A stretch of 64,000 nucleotides of DNA, taken from assembly GCA_025449645.1 (NCBI GenBank), contig JANWIY010000107.1:1-64000 (forward strand), written 5' to 3'. The notes under the pieces were generated by a model, which was not told the DNA's origin, did not search any database, and saw only the letters and a program-made list of their open reading frames with translations. The first letter of the stretch is position 1; every line of letters starts with the position of its first letter. A program made the translations under genes and the position numbers. Positions 18,644 to 27,171 of this stretch are shown here, piece after piece. The DNA is from Chitinophagaceae bacterium (GTDB lineage: Bacteria > Bacteroidota > Bacteroidia > Chitinophagales > Chitinophagaceae).

Positions 18644-19942
18644 TCAATATATCTTATCCAGCAAATGAATCGATGCTCCCAGTTTTTCCAAATCCCTGAA
18701 AAATTCAGGATAGGACTTATTTATCGCGTCCGCTTTTTCTATCAGCACCGGACCATTCGCGCGCAATGCGGCCACGGCTGTAGCCATGGCAATCCGATGG
18801 TCATGGCGGGAGTGAACGGCGGCGGCGTTCAAGGTTTTTGCGCCCTTTATACCCATGGTATCCCCATTCACGAGAATATCAATTCCCAGCTTGGCAAACT
18901 CTTCCTGCAAAGTCAGCGCGCGGTTGCTTTCTTTGTGCGCCAGCCTGCCTGCGCCTTTTATAAAACTGGAACCATGACAACAGGATGCGAGGGCAACCAA
19001 GGGCGGGAACAAATCAGGGCAATCCGTCGCATCAAATTGAAAAGCTGTTAAGGTCCCCGGCTCATCTGCTCCAACACGAATTTCTTTGCCGGAAATCCAT
19101 ACCGGCACGCCCGTATCCCTCAAGGCCTGCAAAATGGCTTTATCGGCTTGCGCGGAATCGGGATCAAGTCCACGAACAGCACAGCCTCCCGCAATCGCTC
19201 CGGCAACCAGCAGGAATGAAGCTCCACTCCAGTCGCCTTCCACTGTGTAATTAACCAGATCGCCGGAGCGGATATGGGTTTCGCGCGAAAAACAAAAGGA
19301 TTCATAAGCCCGGTTATCCGGAATCTTCAGCCCGAAATCGCGCATAATCTTCAACGTTAGATCTATGTACGGCCGGCTGTTAAGGTTTGTTACTTTGATA
19401 CAGACATCTTTGGCATCGGCAGCTGCATACGCCATCAATAGCCCGGTTAGAAACTGGGAACTGAGCGAACCATCAGTTTGAATATTCCCGGGTATGAGCG
19501 GTCCCTTTATTTGCAGTGGAAGTTTGCCCTGATTCGAGATTACCTCAACGCCCAATTCGGGAAAAATTTCGTCAAAAAAGTCCATGGGCCGGTAAAGAAG
19601 GCTTCCTTCTCCCTCGATAGTCATCTGCCGGCTACAGAGCGCTACCAGCGGCACAAACATGCGAATACCCAGGCCGCTTTCGCCGCAGTTCACAAAATCA
19701 TTTACGGGTTGAATGCCCCGGCTGGTGATATGTAATGAACCGTCGGAGGCGTTATCGACCCTGGCTCCCAATCCCCTGATGACGCGTATGGCGGCGAGAT
19801 CATCATTGGATGATCCGGGGTTGCGTATGATACTTTCGCCTCCCGAAATCAAGGCCGCGGCGCAAGCCCGTTGCATGGAACTTTTGGATGCGGGAGCAGG
19901 AATCGTACCCCTGATGGAGGATGGTGAAATAGTGATATGCAT
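18644..19942 (-). CDS. aroA: 3-phosphoshikimate 1-carboxyvinyltransferase (EPSP synthase)
   Basis: CGESGLGIRMFVPL, DGSLSSQFLTGLLMA, SRHDHRIAMATAVAALRANGPVLIEKADAINKSYPEFF. Confidence 0.97.
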   Translation of the reverse strand: MHITISPSSIRGTIPAPASKSSMQRACAAALISGGESIIRNPGSSNDDLAAIRVIRGLGARVDNASDGSLHITSRGIQPVNDFVNCGESGLGIRMFVPLVALCSRQMTIEGEGSLLYRPMDFFDEIFPELGVEVISNQGKLPLQIKGPLIPGNIQTDGSLSSQFLTGLLMAYAAADAKDVCIKVTNLNSRPYIDLTLKIMRDFGLKIPDNRAYESFCFSRETHIRSGDLVNYTVEGDWSGASFLLVAGAIAGGCAVRGLDPDSAQADKAILQALRDTGVPVWISGKEIRVGADEPGTLTAFQFDATDCPDLFPPLVALASCCHGSSFIKGAGRLAHKESNRALTLQEEFAKLGIDILVNGDTMGIKGAKTLNAAAVHSRHDHRIAMATAVAALRANGPVLIEKADAINKSYPEFFRDLEKLGASIHLLDKIY

Positions 19943-19948
19943 CTTAAT

Positions 19949-20980
19949 TTATCTGGCCCTTGAAATGGAATAAATTAGTTTTTCGAGCTGGTTCATGGGG
20001 ATAGGCTTTATTACGGCTTTGCCAATCTTATCAAGCAACACATAGTTCATAATATCCCTTGTCTTTTTCTTATCCATCCGCATGACCTCCATGATCTTTC
20101 CCGGATCCGCATGGAGATCGGTAGGCAACCCGTATTTTTCCAGGAGGGCAGTCACTCTTGCGGTTTCCTTAAAATCCAGTAACTCCTCGGAAATCAGGCA
20201 GGCAGCCTTGATTCCAATGGATATTGCATGACCATGTGGAAGGTGATAAATATTTTCCACGGCATGACCTAGCGTATGTCCAAAATTCAACAGCTTGCGC
20301 TCACCTCCCTCAAATTCATCTTTCGAGACCACAGCGGATTTGATCATAACGTTCTTGCGGATCAGCCCGGCCAGCTCTTTCTTATTTTTTTTATAATAGT
20401 TGATTGCGTTTTTTTCGAGGTCCCTGAACAGGGAAGCATCTTTGATGGCAGCGTGCTTGATAACTTCGGCAAAGCCGTTCACCCACTCTTCGGGAGGCAG
20501 GGTTTGCAACAGGGTGGTATCGTAAAATAAAAACTTTGGTTGACGGATCGTTCCTACCATATTCTTAAAATGACGCACGTCAATTCCATTCTTTCCTCCG
20601 ATTGATGCATCCACCATGCCCAGGACCGATGTGGGAACGAAACCAAAGGGAAGTCCGCGCATATAAACGGAAGCGGCATAACCGGTGATGTCAGTGACCA
20701 CTCCGCCGCCGACGCCGACAATGGTGGTTTTACGGTCGGCCCCATATTCAATCAGCTGATCTATTATCTGATCGATGGTTTGCTGGATCTTATAAGTTTC
20801 CCCTGCAGGAATTACGATGAGTTTGGAACCTTTGAAATATTTTTTATGGGCGTTATAAACATGTTGGTCAGTGATAAAGATGCAGAGTTCTTTTTCCACC
20901 ACCTTATTTATCTGCGAAAAGGAAGCTTCAAAATAACAGGCGGTTCGGGATGAGGAAAAAGAATAGGTTTTCTTTTGCAT
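19949..20980 (-). CDS. aroB: 3-dehydroquinate synthase
   Basis: TTIVGVGGGVVTDITGYAASVYMRGLPFGFVPTSVLGMVDASIGGKNGID...LLNFGHTLGHAVE...MRMDKK. Confidence 0.98.
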   Translation of the reverse strand: MQKKTYSFSSSRTACYFEASFSQINKVVEKELCIFITDQHVYNAHKKYFKGSKLIVIPAGETYKIQQTIDQIIDQLIEYGADRKTTIVGVGGGVVTDITGYAASVYMRGLPFGFVPTSVLGMVDASIGGKNGIDVRHFKNMVGTIRQPKFLFYDTTLLQTLPPEEWVNGFAEVIKHAAIKDASLFRDLEKNAINYYKKNKKELAGLIRKNVMIKSAVVSKDEFEGGERKLLNFGHTLGHAVENIYHLPHGHAISIGIKAACLISEELLDFKETARVTALLEKYGLPTDLHADPGKIMEVMRMDKKKTRDIMNYVLLDKIGKAVIKPIPMNQLEKLIYSISRAR

Positions 20981-20994
20981 ATGGTAGTCCTGTC

Positions 20995-22080
20995 TTATGA
21001 ATTCATGATCTGATTCTGGTGATTGATGCTTTCCATATGCACTGCGTCAAAATATTTGGTTATGAATTCCTTACTCAGACCGAGTTTGTCTCCTTTTTTA
21101 AAGGCCCTTTCCAAAATGGCGTTCCATCGGTTGGTCTGCAGGATCGTAATATTATTTTCTTTCTTATACTTGCCAATCTTTTCAGATATTTTCATACGTT
21201 CACCAATGATCTGCATCAATTCGTCATCCAGGTGATTGATCTGCTGTCTTAATTTCTCCAGCGCCGCATGATATTCTTCCGAAGCCACATCTTCTTTTCT
21301 CCAGCGAATGCTGTTAAGCAGTTCTCCCAGTTTTTCCGGTGTGATCTGTTGTTTGGCGTCGCTCCAGGCTTTATCCGGGTCAACATGACTTTCAATGATC
21401 AGACCGTCAAAGTCGAGATCGATGGCCGTTTGAGCCACCTCCAGCAGAATATCGCGGCGACCGCAGATATGCGAGGGGTCATTGATGAATAACATGTCGG
21501 GATGCCTGCGCTTCATTTCGATGGCCAGATGCCACATGGGCGCATTACGGTATTCAGTGTTTCCGTAGGAGCTGAAGCCACGGTGTATAAGTCCGATTTG
21601 CCGGATACCTGCTTTGGCCACGCGCTCCACTGCGCCGATCCACAACTCCAGGTCGGGATTAATGGGGTTTTTAATAAGTACGGGCACATCCACACCCCGG
21701 AGCGCATCGGCTACTTCCTGCACGCTGAAGGGATTAACCGTTGTTCGGGCACCGATCCAGAGAACATCCACTTCAAAATGAAGTGCGTCCTCCACCTGCT
21801 TGGCCGTTGCCACTTCTACAGCAACCGGAATCCCCGTGAGTTTTTTTGCTTTTTGCAACCAGGGGAGCCCCTTGGTCCCTATGCCCTCAAAACTTCCGGG
21901 CCGCGTACGGGGTTTCCAGATTCCCGCACGCATCACGTCCACTCTACCGGTACGCTGAAGTTGCACTGCTGTCTCCATCACCTGCTCTTCTGTTTCGGCA
22001 CTGCAGGGGCCGGAAATGATCAAAGGCCGCTTGTTCCAGGCCTGTTGGGTAATTTCCTTCATTGATTTTGTTTCAGTCAT
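20995..22080 (-). CDS. Bifunctional DAHP synthase / chorismate mutase type II
   Basis: N-terminal KRPLIISGPCSAETEEQVMETA...MRAGIWKPRTRPGSFEGIG DAHPS domain, then C-terminal LRQQINHLDDELMQIIGERMKISEKIGKYKKENN chorismate mutase. Confidence 0.95.
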   Translation of the reverse strand: MTETKSMKEITQQAWNKRPLIISGPCSAETEEQVMETAVQLQRTGRVDVMRAGIWKPRTRPGSFEGIGTKGLPWLQKAKKLTGIPVAVEVATAKQVEDALHFEVDVLWIGARTTVNPFSVQEVADALRGVDVPVLIKNPINPDLELWIGAVERVAKAGIRQIGLIHRGFSSYGNTEYRNAPMWHLAIEMKRRHPDMLFINDPSHICGRRDILLEVAQTAIDLDFDGLIIESHVDPDKAWSDAKQQITPEKLGELLNSIRWRKEDVASEEYHAALEKLRQQINHLDDELMQIIGERMKISEKIGKYKKENNITILQTNRWNAILERAFKKGDKLGLSKEFITKYFDAVHMESINHQNQIMNS

Positions 22081-22086
22081 GTGTTG

Positions 22087-22198
22087 AAAATTAATAATTA
22101 AAAAGTAAAAAGTAAAAAGTAAAAACGGTGAAAAATTCAGCGCTTAAGAATCTAGTTCGTCTGTGTGCCAATTTTTTACTTTTTAATTTTTACTTTAC
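22087..22198. repeat. Intergenic heptad dyad repeat, AAAAAGT class
   Basis: Left AATTAAAAAGTAAAAAGTAAAAAGTAAAAA; right TTTTTTACTTTTTAATTTTTACTTTACC. Confidence 0.85.
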
Positions 22199-23862
22199 CT
22201 ACTATTCGCATCATTCATCCTAATCCTTCTTCCCTTGTAATTTTTTCCATCAATCGCGCGGATCATCTGGGGGGCCGATTTCCGGTCAATTTCAAGCCAG
22301 GTATTCATTTCCTTCATATCAATCTTGCCCAGCACCTCTTTTCTAAGATCGCTCATATCCAGCACAAATTGCAGAAAACTTGCCTTATAAAAACCGTCCT
22401 TCGTACCGAGATTTACAAACAGTTTCACAAAATCCCCGCTGCCTGATGAGAAGGTTTTGCGGGCAATACCATTCCCGATCGGAATGCGTTCCCGATGACC
22501 CCTGACAGGCACTTCTCTCGCAGATACGCGGACATTCAGGTCCTCCGAATTCTCATAATATTTAAGGAACCTGTCGAATTCCATGGCAGCAACTCTTTTC
22601 AATACCTCTTCCTTGCTGATGCCAGCAAACCTGTCGGCCAGCATGGGAACATAGGTTTCGTAATCGCCATGACTGATATCGGCCTCCAGCAATTTCTCCA
22701 TAAAATGAAAGAACTGTTTGCGGCAAACATCTTTCCCCGTAGGGACCTCCACTTTGCGAAAGGGAACCTGCACGATCCGTTCGATCTGTTTCAGTTTCCC
22801 GATCTCCCGCGAATGAATGATCGAAAGACAAACCCCGGTATTTCCTGCCCTTCCTGTTCTTCCGCTCCTGTGCGTGTATATTTCCACATCATCCGGCAAT
22901 TCGTAGTTTATCACATGAGTTATTCCATGCACATCAATTCCACGGGCAGCCACGTCGGTTGCAATAAGTAATTGCAATGTCTTCTCCCTGAATTCGCCCA
23001 TCACTTTATCCCGTTGCTGCTGCGTAAGGTCTCCATGCAGTGCATCAATATTATATCCCTCCCTGGTGAGTTTTTCTGCTATATGCTGCGCATCGGCTTT
23101 GGTTCGGGTAAAAATGAGCCCGTAAATACCCGGATTGAAATCGATCAACCGCTTCAGCGCTTCATAACGGTGATGTGCATTCGTAATAAAATACTGGTGG
23201 TCCACCATTTTGTTGGCTGTGTTCATCTTGCCAACGGTAATTTCCAGCGGCTCCTTCATATACTTGCGACTCACCCGTTTAATTTCAGGCGGCATAGTGG
23301 CGCTAAACAACCAGGTAGCATCGCGCTTCGGGGTGTTCTTCAGTATGAATTCTATATCATCCTGAAATCCCATGTTCAGCATTTCATCGGCTTCATCCAA
23401 AACCACATACTTAATTTCCTCGAGGTTGATGGCCTTGCGTTCGATCAGGTCGATCAGGCGTCCGGGTGTAGCCACGACAATCTGGACTCCACGCCGGAGA
23501 TCCCTTATCTGCATCCCGATCGAAGAACCACCATACACGGCAAGTACCTGAACTCCTGGCATGAATTTTTTAAAAAGTTCAATCTCACTTACGATCTGCA
23601 TGCAAAGTTCCCGGGTCGGACACACCACCAATGCCTGCGGAATCCGATGCTCTACCTGAAGGAGCTGCAACAGGGGAAGCCCGAATGCCGCTGTTTTACC
23701 AGTTCCTGTTTGGGCCAGACCTACGAGATCCTTCGTTCCGCTTAAAAGAACAGGTATTGCCTTCTCCTGTATGGGTGTGGGTTCGGTAAATCCAAGCGAG
23801 GCCACTGCCTTCAAAAGATGCTCACTCAATCCCAGCCCTTCAAATGTGCTCATACGGTTCAA
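22195..23862 (-). CDS. DEAD-box RNA helicase with C-terminal DbpA-like RNA-binding domain
   Basis: AQTGTGKTAAFGLPLLQ, VLDEADEMLNMGF, FSATMP, HRSGRTGRAGNTG; C-terminal FVNLGTKDGFYKASFLQFV. Confidence 0.95.
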   Translation of the reverse strand: MNRMSTFEGLGLSEHLLKAVASLGFTEPTPIQEKAIPVLLSGTKDLVGLAQTGTGKTAAFGLPLLQLLQVEHRIPQALVVCPTRELCMQIVSEIELFKKFMPGVQVLAVYGGSSIGMQIRDLRRGVQIVVATPGRLIDLIERKAINLEEIKYVVLDEADEMLNMGFQDDIEFILKNTPKRDATWLFSATMPPEIKRVSRKYMKEPLEITVGKMNTANKMVDHQYFITNAHHRYEALKRLIDFNPGIYGLIFTRTKADAQHIAEKLTREGYNIDALHGDLTQQQRDKVMGEFREKTLQLLIATDVAARGIDVHGITHVINYELPDDVEIYTHRSGRTGRAGNTGVCLSIIHSREIGKLKQIERIVQVPFRKVEVPTGKDVCRKQFFHFMEKLLEADISHGDYETYVPMLADRFAGISKEEVLKRVAAMEFDRFLKYYENSEDLNVRVSAREVPVRGHRERIPIGNGIARKTFSSGSGDFVKLFVNLGTKDGFYKASFLQFVLDMSDLRKEVLGKIDMKEMNTWLEIDRKSAPQMIRAIDGKNYKGRRIRMNDANSR

Positions 23863-23907
23863 AAATTTTGCGCAAAGGTACTATTTTCTGTGCGGAAGGG
23901 CTTTTTG

Positions 23908-24018
23908 ACGGTTGATGTATGATGGTTGATAGTTAATGGACATTTGGTGCGAATTCCCACTTGTTATCGATCAACTTTAATGCCTTTGCTTCCCATCAAC
24001 CATCAACCATCAACCATA
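23908..24018. repeat. Intergenic heptad dyad repeat, GTTGATG class
   Basis: Left arm GTTGATGtatGATGGTTGATAGTTAATGG, core GGTGCGAATTCCCAC, right arm CCATCAACCATCAACCATCAACCAT. Confidence 0.85.
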
Positions 24019-24024
24019 ATCATC

Positions 24025-24873
24025 TTATCTCAAAATCCTTCCAATCTTATTTGCATTTTCCATAAGCTCCCGGAGATAAGGGTAATTCTCCTTTTCCAGG
24101 CAACTCTTGAATTTCTTCAGTTGCATGATATGTTCATTTAGTACGTCCAATACGTTTTCCCGGTTTTGCATGAATATTGGAGCCCACATGGAGGGGCTGC
24201 TCTTCGCTAGCCTCACGGTACTTTCAAACCCACCGCCCGCAAGCTCGAAAATGGCATCTTCCTCGCGTTCTTTTTCGAGCACCGTGTTTGCCAATGCAAA
24301 TGAGGTAATATGGGAAATATGGCTTACATAAGCCGCATGCATGTCATGACTTTGGGCATCCATATAAACCAGGGACATGCCGAGCAACCGGTAAATCTTT
24401 TCCATGACCTCCAGCGCATCCGGTGCCGATTTTCCTTTTTCACAAATAACGCAGGAGCGTCCCCGGAATGCGTCGTGCACGGCGGCTTCAGGCCCGCTGA
24501 ATTCTGTACCCCACATCGGATGCGTTGCAACAAACCGGCTTCGCATGGGATGAGCCGCCAATGCTTCGCACAGGGCCTGCTTCGTTGAACCTGCGTCGGC
24601 CACGATTTGTCTTTCTGTGATCAGGTCCATGATCGTTCTCATAACCGTTAGCGTCACATCCACCGGGATCGCCACATATATCAGGTCACTTTGCCTTACC
24701 GCCTCCTCCAGCGGAAGCATTTCGTCAATGATGCCCAGTTCGAGGGCGCGGCGGGCACTCTCCCCTGTCCGGCTGACGCCGATCACCTTGCTGACCAGTT
24801 GGTGATCCTTCAAGGCCAGGCTGAAGGATCCGCTGATCAAACCCACCCCAACGACTGTAACAGTATTAAACAT
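24025..24873 (-). CDS. tyrA: Prephenate dehydrogenase
   Basis: TVVGVGLISGSFSLALKD...VADAGSTKQAL...FVATHPMWGTEFSGPEAA. Confidence 0.92.
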   Translation of the reverse strand: MFNTVTVVGVGLISGSFSLALKDHQLVSKVIGVSRTGESARRALELGIIDEMLPLEEAVRQSDLIYVAIPVDVTLTVMRTIMDLITERQIVADAGSTKQALCEALAAHPMRSRFVATHPMWGTEFSGPEAAVHDAFRGRSCVICEKGKSAPDALEVMEKIYRLLGMSLVYMDAQSHDMHAAYVSHISHITSFALANTVLEKEREEDAIFELAGGGFESTVRLAKSSPSMWAPIFMQNRENVLDVLNEHIMQLKKFKSCLEKENYPYLRELMENANKIGRILR

Positions 24874-26062
24874 GTTTTAATGATTTAAGAGTGCCTGCCT
24901 TCTTTACGCGTGCTATAGACTCTAATATATTTTCTTCCGGTGCACATAAACTGACCCTGACAAAATCATTTCCCCCGCTGCCGAAAATGCCCCCGGGAGT
25001 AACGAATACCCGCGCATTATATAATAAAAGATCGCTGAGTTCATAACCATCTTTCATCGTTTCCGGAACCCTGGCCCAAACAAAAAGGCCGGCCTGTTTT
25101 TTGGAATACTGACAGCCCAATTCATCCAGCAAAGCTTCAGTCGCCAATTTTCTTTTGCTGTAAATGGAATTGACCTGATTATACCAGGACGGAGGAAGAG
25201 ACAATGCTTTGGCTGCCGCAAGCTGTACCGGCAAAAACATGCCGCTGTCCATATTGCTCTTAAATATTAGCACTTCATCCACGCGTTCTTTTGAGCCCAC
25301 AAGCATGCCTACACGCCAGCCAGCCATATTGTGTGATTTACTCAGAGAATTCAATTCTATAACATGGGTCCTGGCGCCCTCCACGCTCATCAGGCTAACC
25401 GGTTCTTCATTCAGAATAAAACTGTAAGGGTTATCATGAACCAGCAATACCTTGTTTTCTTTTGCAAATGCCACGAACTTTTCAAATATTCTTTTATCAG
25501 CAACTTGTCCCGTCGGCATCTGCGGATAGTTCAGGAAAAGCAATACCCATTCCTGTCCCGGCTTTTTTTTCCCAATCAGGGTTTTCAGTTCTTCAAAATC
25601 GGGATTCCAGTTATTTCTTTCAAGCAACTGATAGGTAGATACATCGCCTCCCGCCAGGCTGGCCGCACTCCGGTACGTGGGATAACCCGGATTTGGGATA
25701 AGCACCAGATCGCCCGGATTGATATAGGTCATACAAATATGCATGATTCCTTCTTTGGACCCGGCCAGCGGCAGGATTTCCCGGTCAGGATCAAGGCTGA
25801 CACCATACCACTGCATATACCAGTCGGCCATGGCTTTTCTAAGTACCGGTGACCCTTTGTAACTCTGGTAACTATGTGCTGTGGGTTTGATACTTTCTTC
25901 ATTCAATACCCGGATCACGTCAGCGTGCGGAGGCTGATCCGGACTGCCGATTCCCAGACTGATAATTTTTTCCCCTTCTCTGTTAAGTTTTTCGATCTCC
26001 CGCAGTTTGCCGGAGAAATAATATTCACCAATGCCATTTAATCGCTGCGCAGTGTTAATCAT
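24866..26062 (-). CDS. Class I/II pyridoxal-phosphate aminotransferase (start set at MINTAQRLNGIGEYYF)
   Basis: LGIGSPDQPPHADVI...NPGYPTYRSAASLAGG...ELNSLSKSHNMAGWRVGMLVGS. Position between pheA and tyrA suggests an aromatic aminotransferase. Confidence 0.9.
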   Translation of the reverse strand: MINTAQRLNGIGEYYFSGKLREIEKLNREGEKIISLGIGSPDQPPHADVIRVLNEESIKPTAHSYQSYKGSPVLRKAMADWYMQWYGVSLDPDREILPLAGSKEGIMHICMTYINPGDLVLIPNPGYPTYRSAASLAGGDVSTYQLLERNNWNPDFEELKTLIGKKKPGQEWVLLFLNYPQMPTGQVADKRIFEKFVAFAKENKVLLVHDNPYSFILNEEPVSLMSVEGARTHVIELNSLSKSHNMAGWRVGMLVGSKERVDEVLIFKSNMDSGMFLPVQLAAAKALSLPPSWYNQVNSIYSKRKLATEALLDELGCQYSKKQAGLFVWARVPETMKDGYELSDLLLYNARVFVTPGGIFGSGGNDFVRVSLCAPEENILESIARVKKAGTLKSLKHV

Positions 26063-26147
26063 ATATTTAAGCTTAACGTATAAATCGTTGCCGGATGACG
26101 GTTGACGGTTAATAACCCATAACACATAATTCATAACTCATCAGTAT

Positions 26148-26987
26148 TCAAGCATTCAATCCCTTCTTATATACCCCATAGATTTTGAATTCCGAAGTAA
26201 CGGGTTTTACCATTTTCACCACTTCTTCAAACTGTTCTCTTGTATCAAATTCCATATCTGCATGAAAACTATATTTCCAGTCGCTACCGGGAATCGGATA
26301 AGATTGCAGCTTACTCAGATTAATTCCTCCTTCGGCAATAAGGGTCAGCACCCGCGCCAGGCTTCCTCTGGAATGATCCGTGTGAAAGGTAACGGAGGCC
26401 TTATTTGCATCATTGACGATTTCCACTATTTCCATTCTCTGCAGCACAAGGAAGCGGGTGTAATTGTTTTGCATAGTTTGAATATCCGGAGCAAGCATTT
26501 CGAGGTTAAATAGTTTCGATGCCAGCGCACTCCCGATGCCGGCGATATGCTTACTCTTTCGCTGATGAATATGCTTTGCACTGAGGGCAGTGTCCTCTGT
26601 TTCAATCAGCTTCCAGTCGTACTGATTTAGGTAATCAAGACACTGGAGGATAGCCATCGGATGGGAATGCACTTCATGAATATCCTTGAGTGTAACACCA
26701 GGATTTACCAGCAGGTTCTGGCGGATCTGCAAGTATATTTCACCGGAGATCATTAAGCTGCTTTTGCGCAGCAGGGAATAATTGGGAAGAATGCTCCCGG
26801 CAATGGAATTTTCGATAGCCATCACGGCTGCATCACAAAGCGTTTTGTCTTCCGCTGCTCTTATCACTTCCTCGAAGCGCGCGCAAGCCTGGATGCCAAT
26901 TTGCGCTCCAAAAAGGATTCGTGCAGCTTCCTCATGAAAACTGCCTTCGAAACCCTGAATGGCTACCCGTTGAATTTGTTGCTGCAT
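26148..26987 (-). CDS. pheA: Prephenate dehydratase
   Basis: VAIQGFEGSFHEEAARILFG...AVMAIENSIAGSILPNYSLL...ACT region SRGSLARVLTLIAEGGINLSKLQSYPIPGSDWKYSFHADMEF. Confidence 0.95.
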   Translation of the reverse strand: MQQQIQRVAIQGFEGSFHEEAARILFGAQIGIQACARFEEVIRAAEDKTLCDAAVMAIENSIAGSILPNYSLLRKSSLMISGEIYLQIRQNLLVNPGVTLKDIHEVHSHPMAILQCLDYLNQYDWKLIETEDTALSAKHIHQRKSKHIAGIGSALASKLFNLEMLAPDIQTMQNNYTRFLVLQRMEIVEIVNDANKASVTFHTDHSRGSLARVLTLIAEGGINLSKLQSYPIPGSDWKYSFHADMEFDTREQFEEVVKMVKPVTSEFKIYGVYKKGLNA

Positions 26988-26992
26988 ATAAT

Positions 26993-27021
26993 AAAAAAAA
27001 ATCCCGGCTTTTGACCGGGAT
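26993..27021 (-). terminator. Intrinsic terminator in the pheA leader (attenuator)
   Basis: Minus strand ATCCCGG-TCAAAAG-CCGGGAT (7 bp perfect stem, 27021..27001) followed by TTTTTTTT (27000..26993), 5-6 nt before the pheA ATG at 26987. Confidence 0.9.
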
Positions 27022-27041
27022 GTTATTGTTAAGATTTTAGA

Positions 27042-27131
27042 TTAGTTGGTTTTTAACAAAAGCCTTCCCGGTCTGCTGGTAAAGTAGAAAAAATAAAATC
27101 CGAAGGAACGGTATGCTTTTGAATTGAACAT
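27042..27131 (-). CDS. Phe/Tyr-rich leader peptide of the aromatic amino-acid operon, 29 aa
   Basis: Minus strand ATG TTC AAT TCA AAA GCA TAC CGT TCC TTC GGA TTT TAT TTT TTC TAC TTT ACC AGC AGA CCG GGA AGG CTT TTG TTA AAA ACC AAC TAA = MFNSKAYRSFGFYFFYFTSRPGRLLLKTN*. Below the ORF-track length cutoff. Confidence 0.88.
   Translation of the reverse strand: MFNSKAYRSFGFYFFYFTSRPGRLLLKTN
27066..27073 (-). promoter_or_regulatory. Candidate antiterminator segment of the pheA attenuator
   Basis: Minus-strand GACCGGGA inside the leader ORF is the exact reverse complement of TCCCGGTC (27020..27013), the terminator 5' arm plus first loop bases. Confidence 0.75.
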
Positions 27132-27140
27132 ATACAGCCT

Positions 27141-27171
27141 CAAAAATAATCACTTCCGTTGACCCGGCAAA
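27141..27171 (-). promoter_or_regulatory. Bacteroidota-type promoter for the aro/phe/tyr operon
   Basis: Minus strand TTTG (27171..27168), 19 nt spacer, TATTTTTG (27148..27141), fitting the TTTG / TAnnTTTG consensus. Confidence 0.7.

Noticed and set aside
22972-23745. 257 aa plus-strand ORF antisense to the helicase
   Set aside because: Lies wholly opposite a confidently identified DEAD-box gene; no recognisable motifs; typical shadow ORF. The same applies to 21502..22065, 37223..37798, 59702..60322 and the many other 60-190 aa antisense ORFs.
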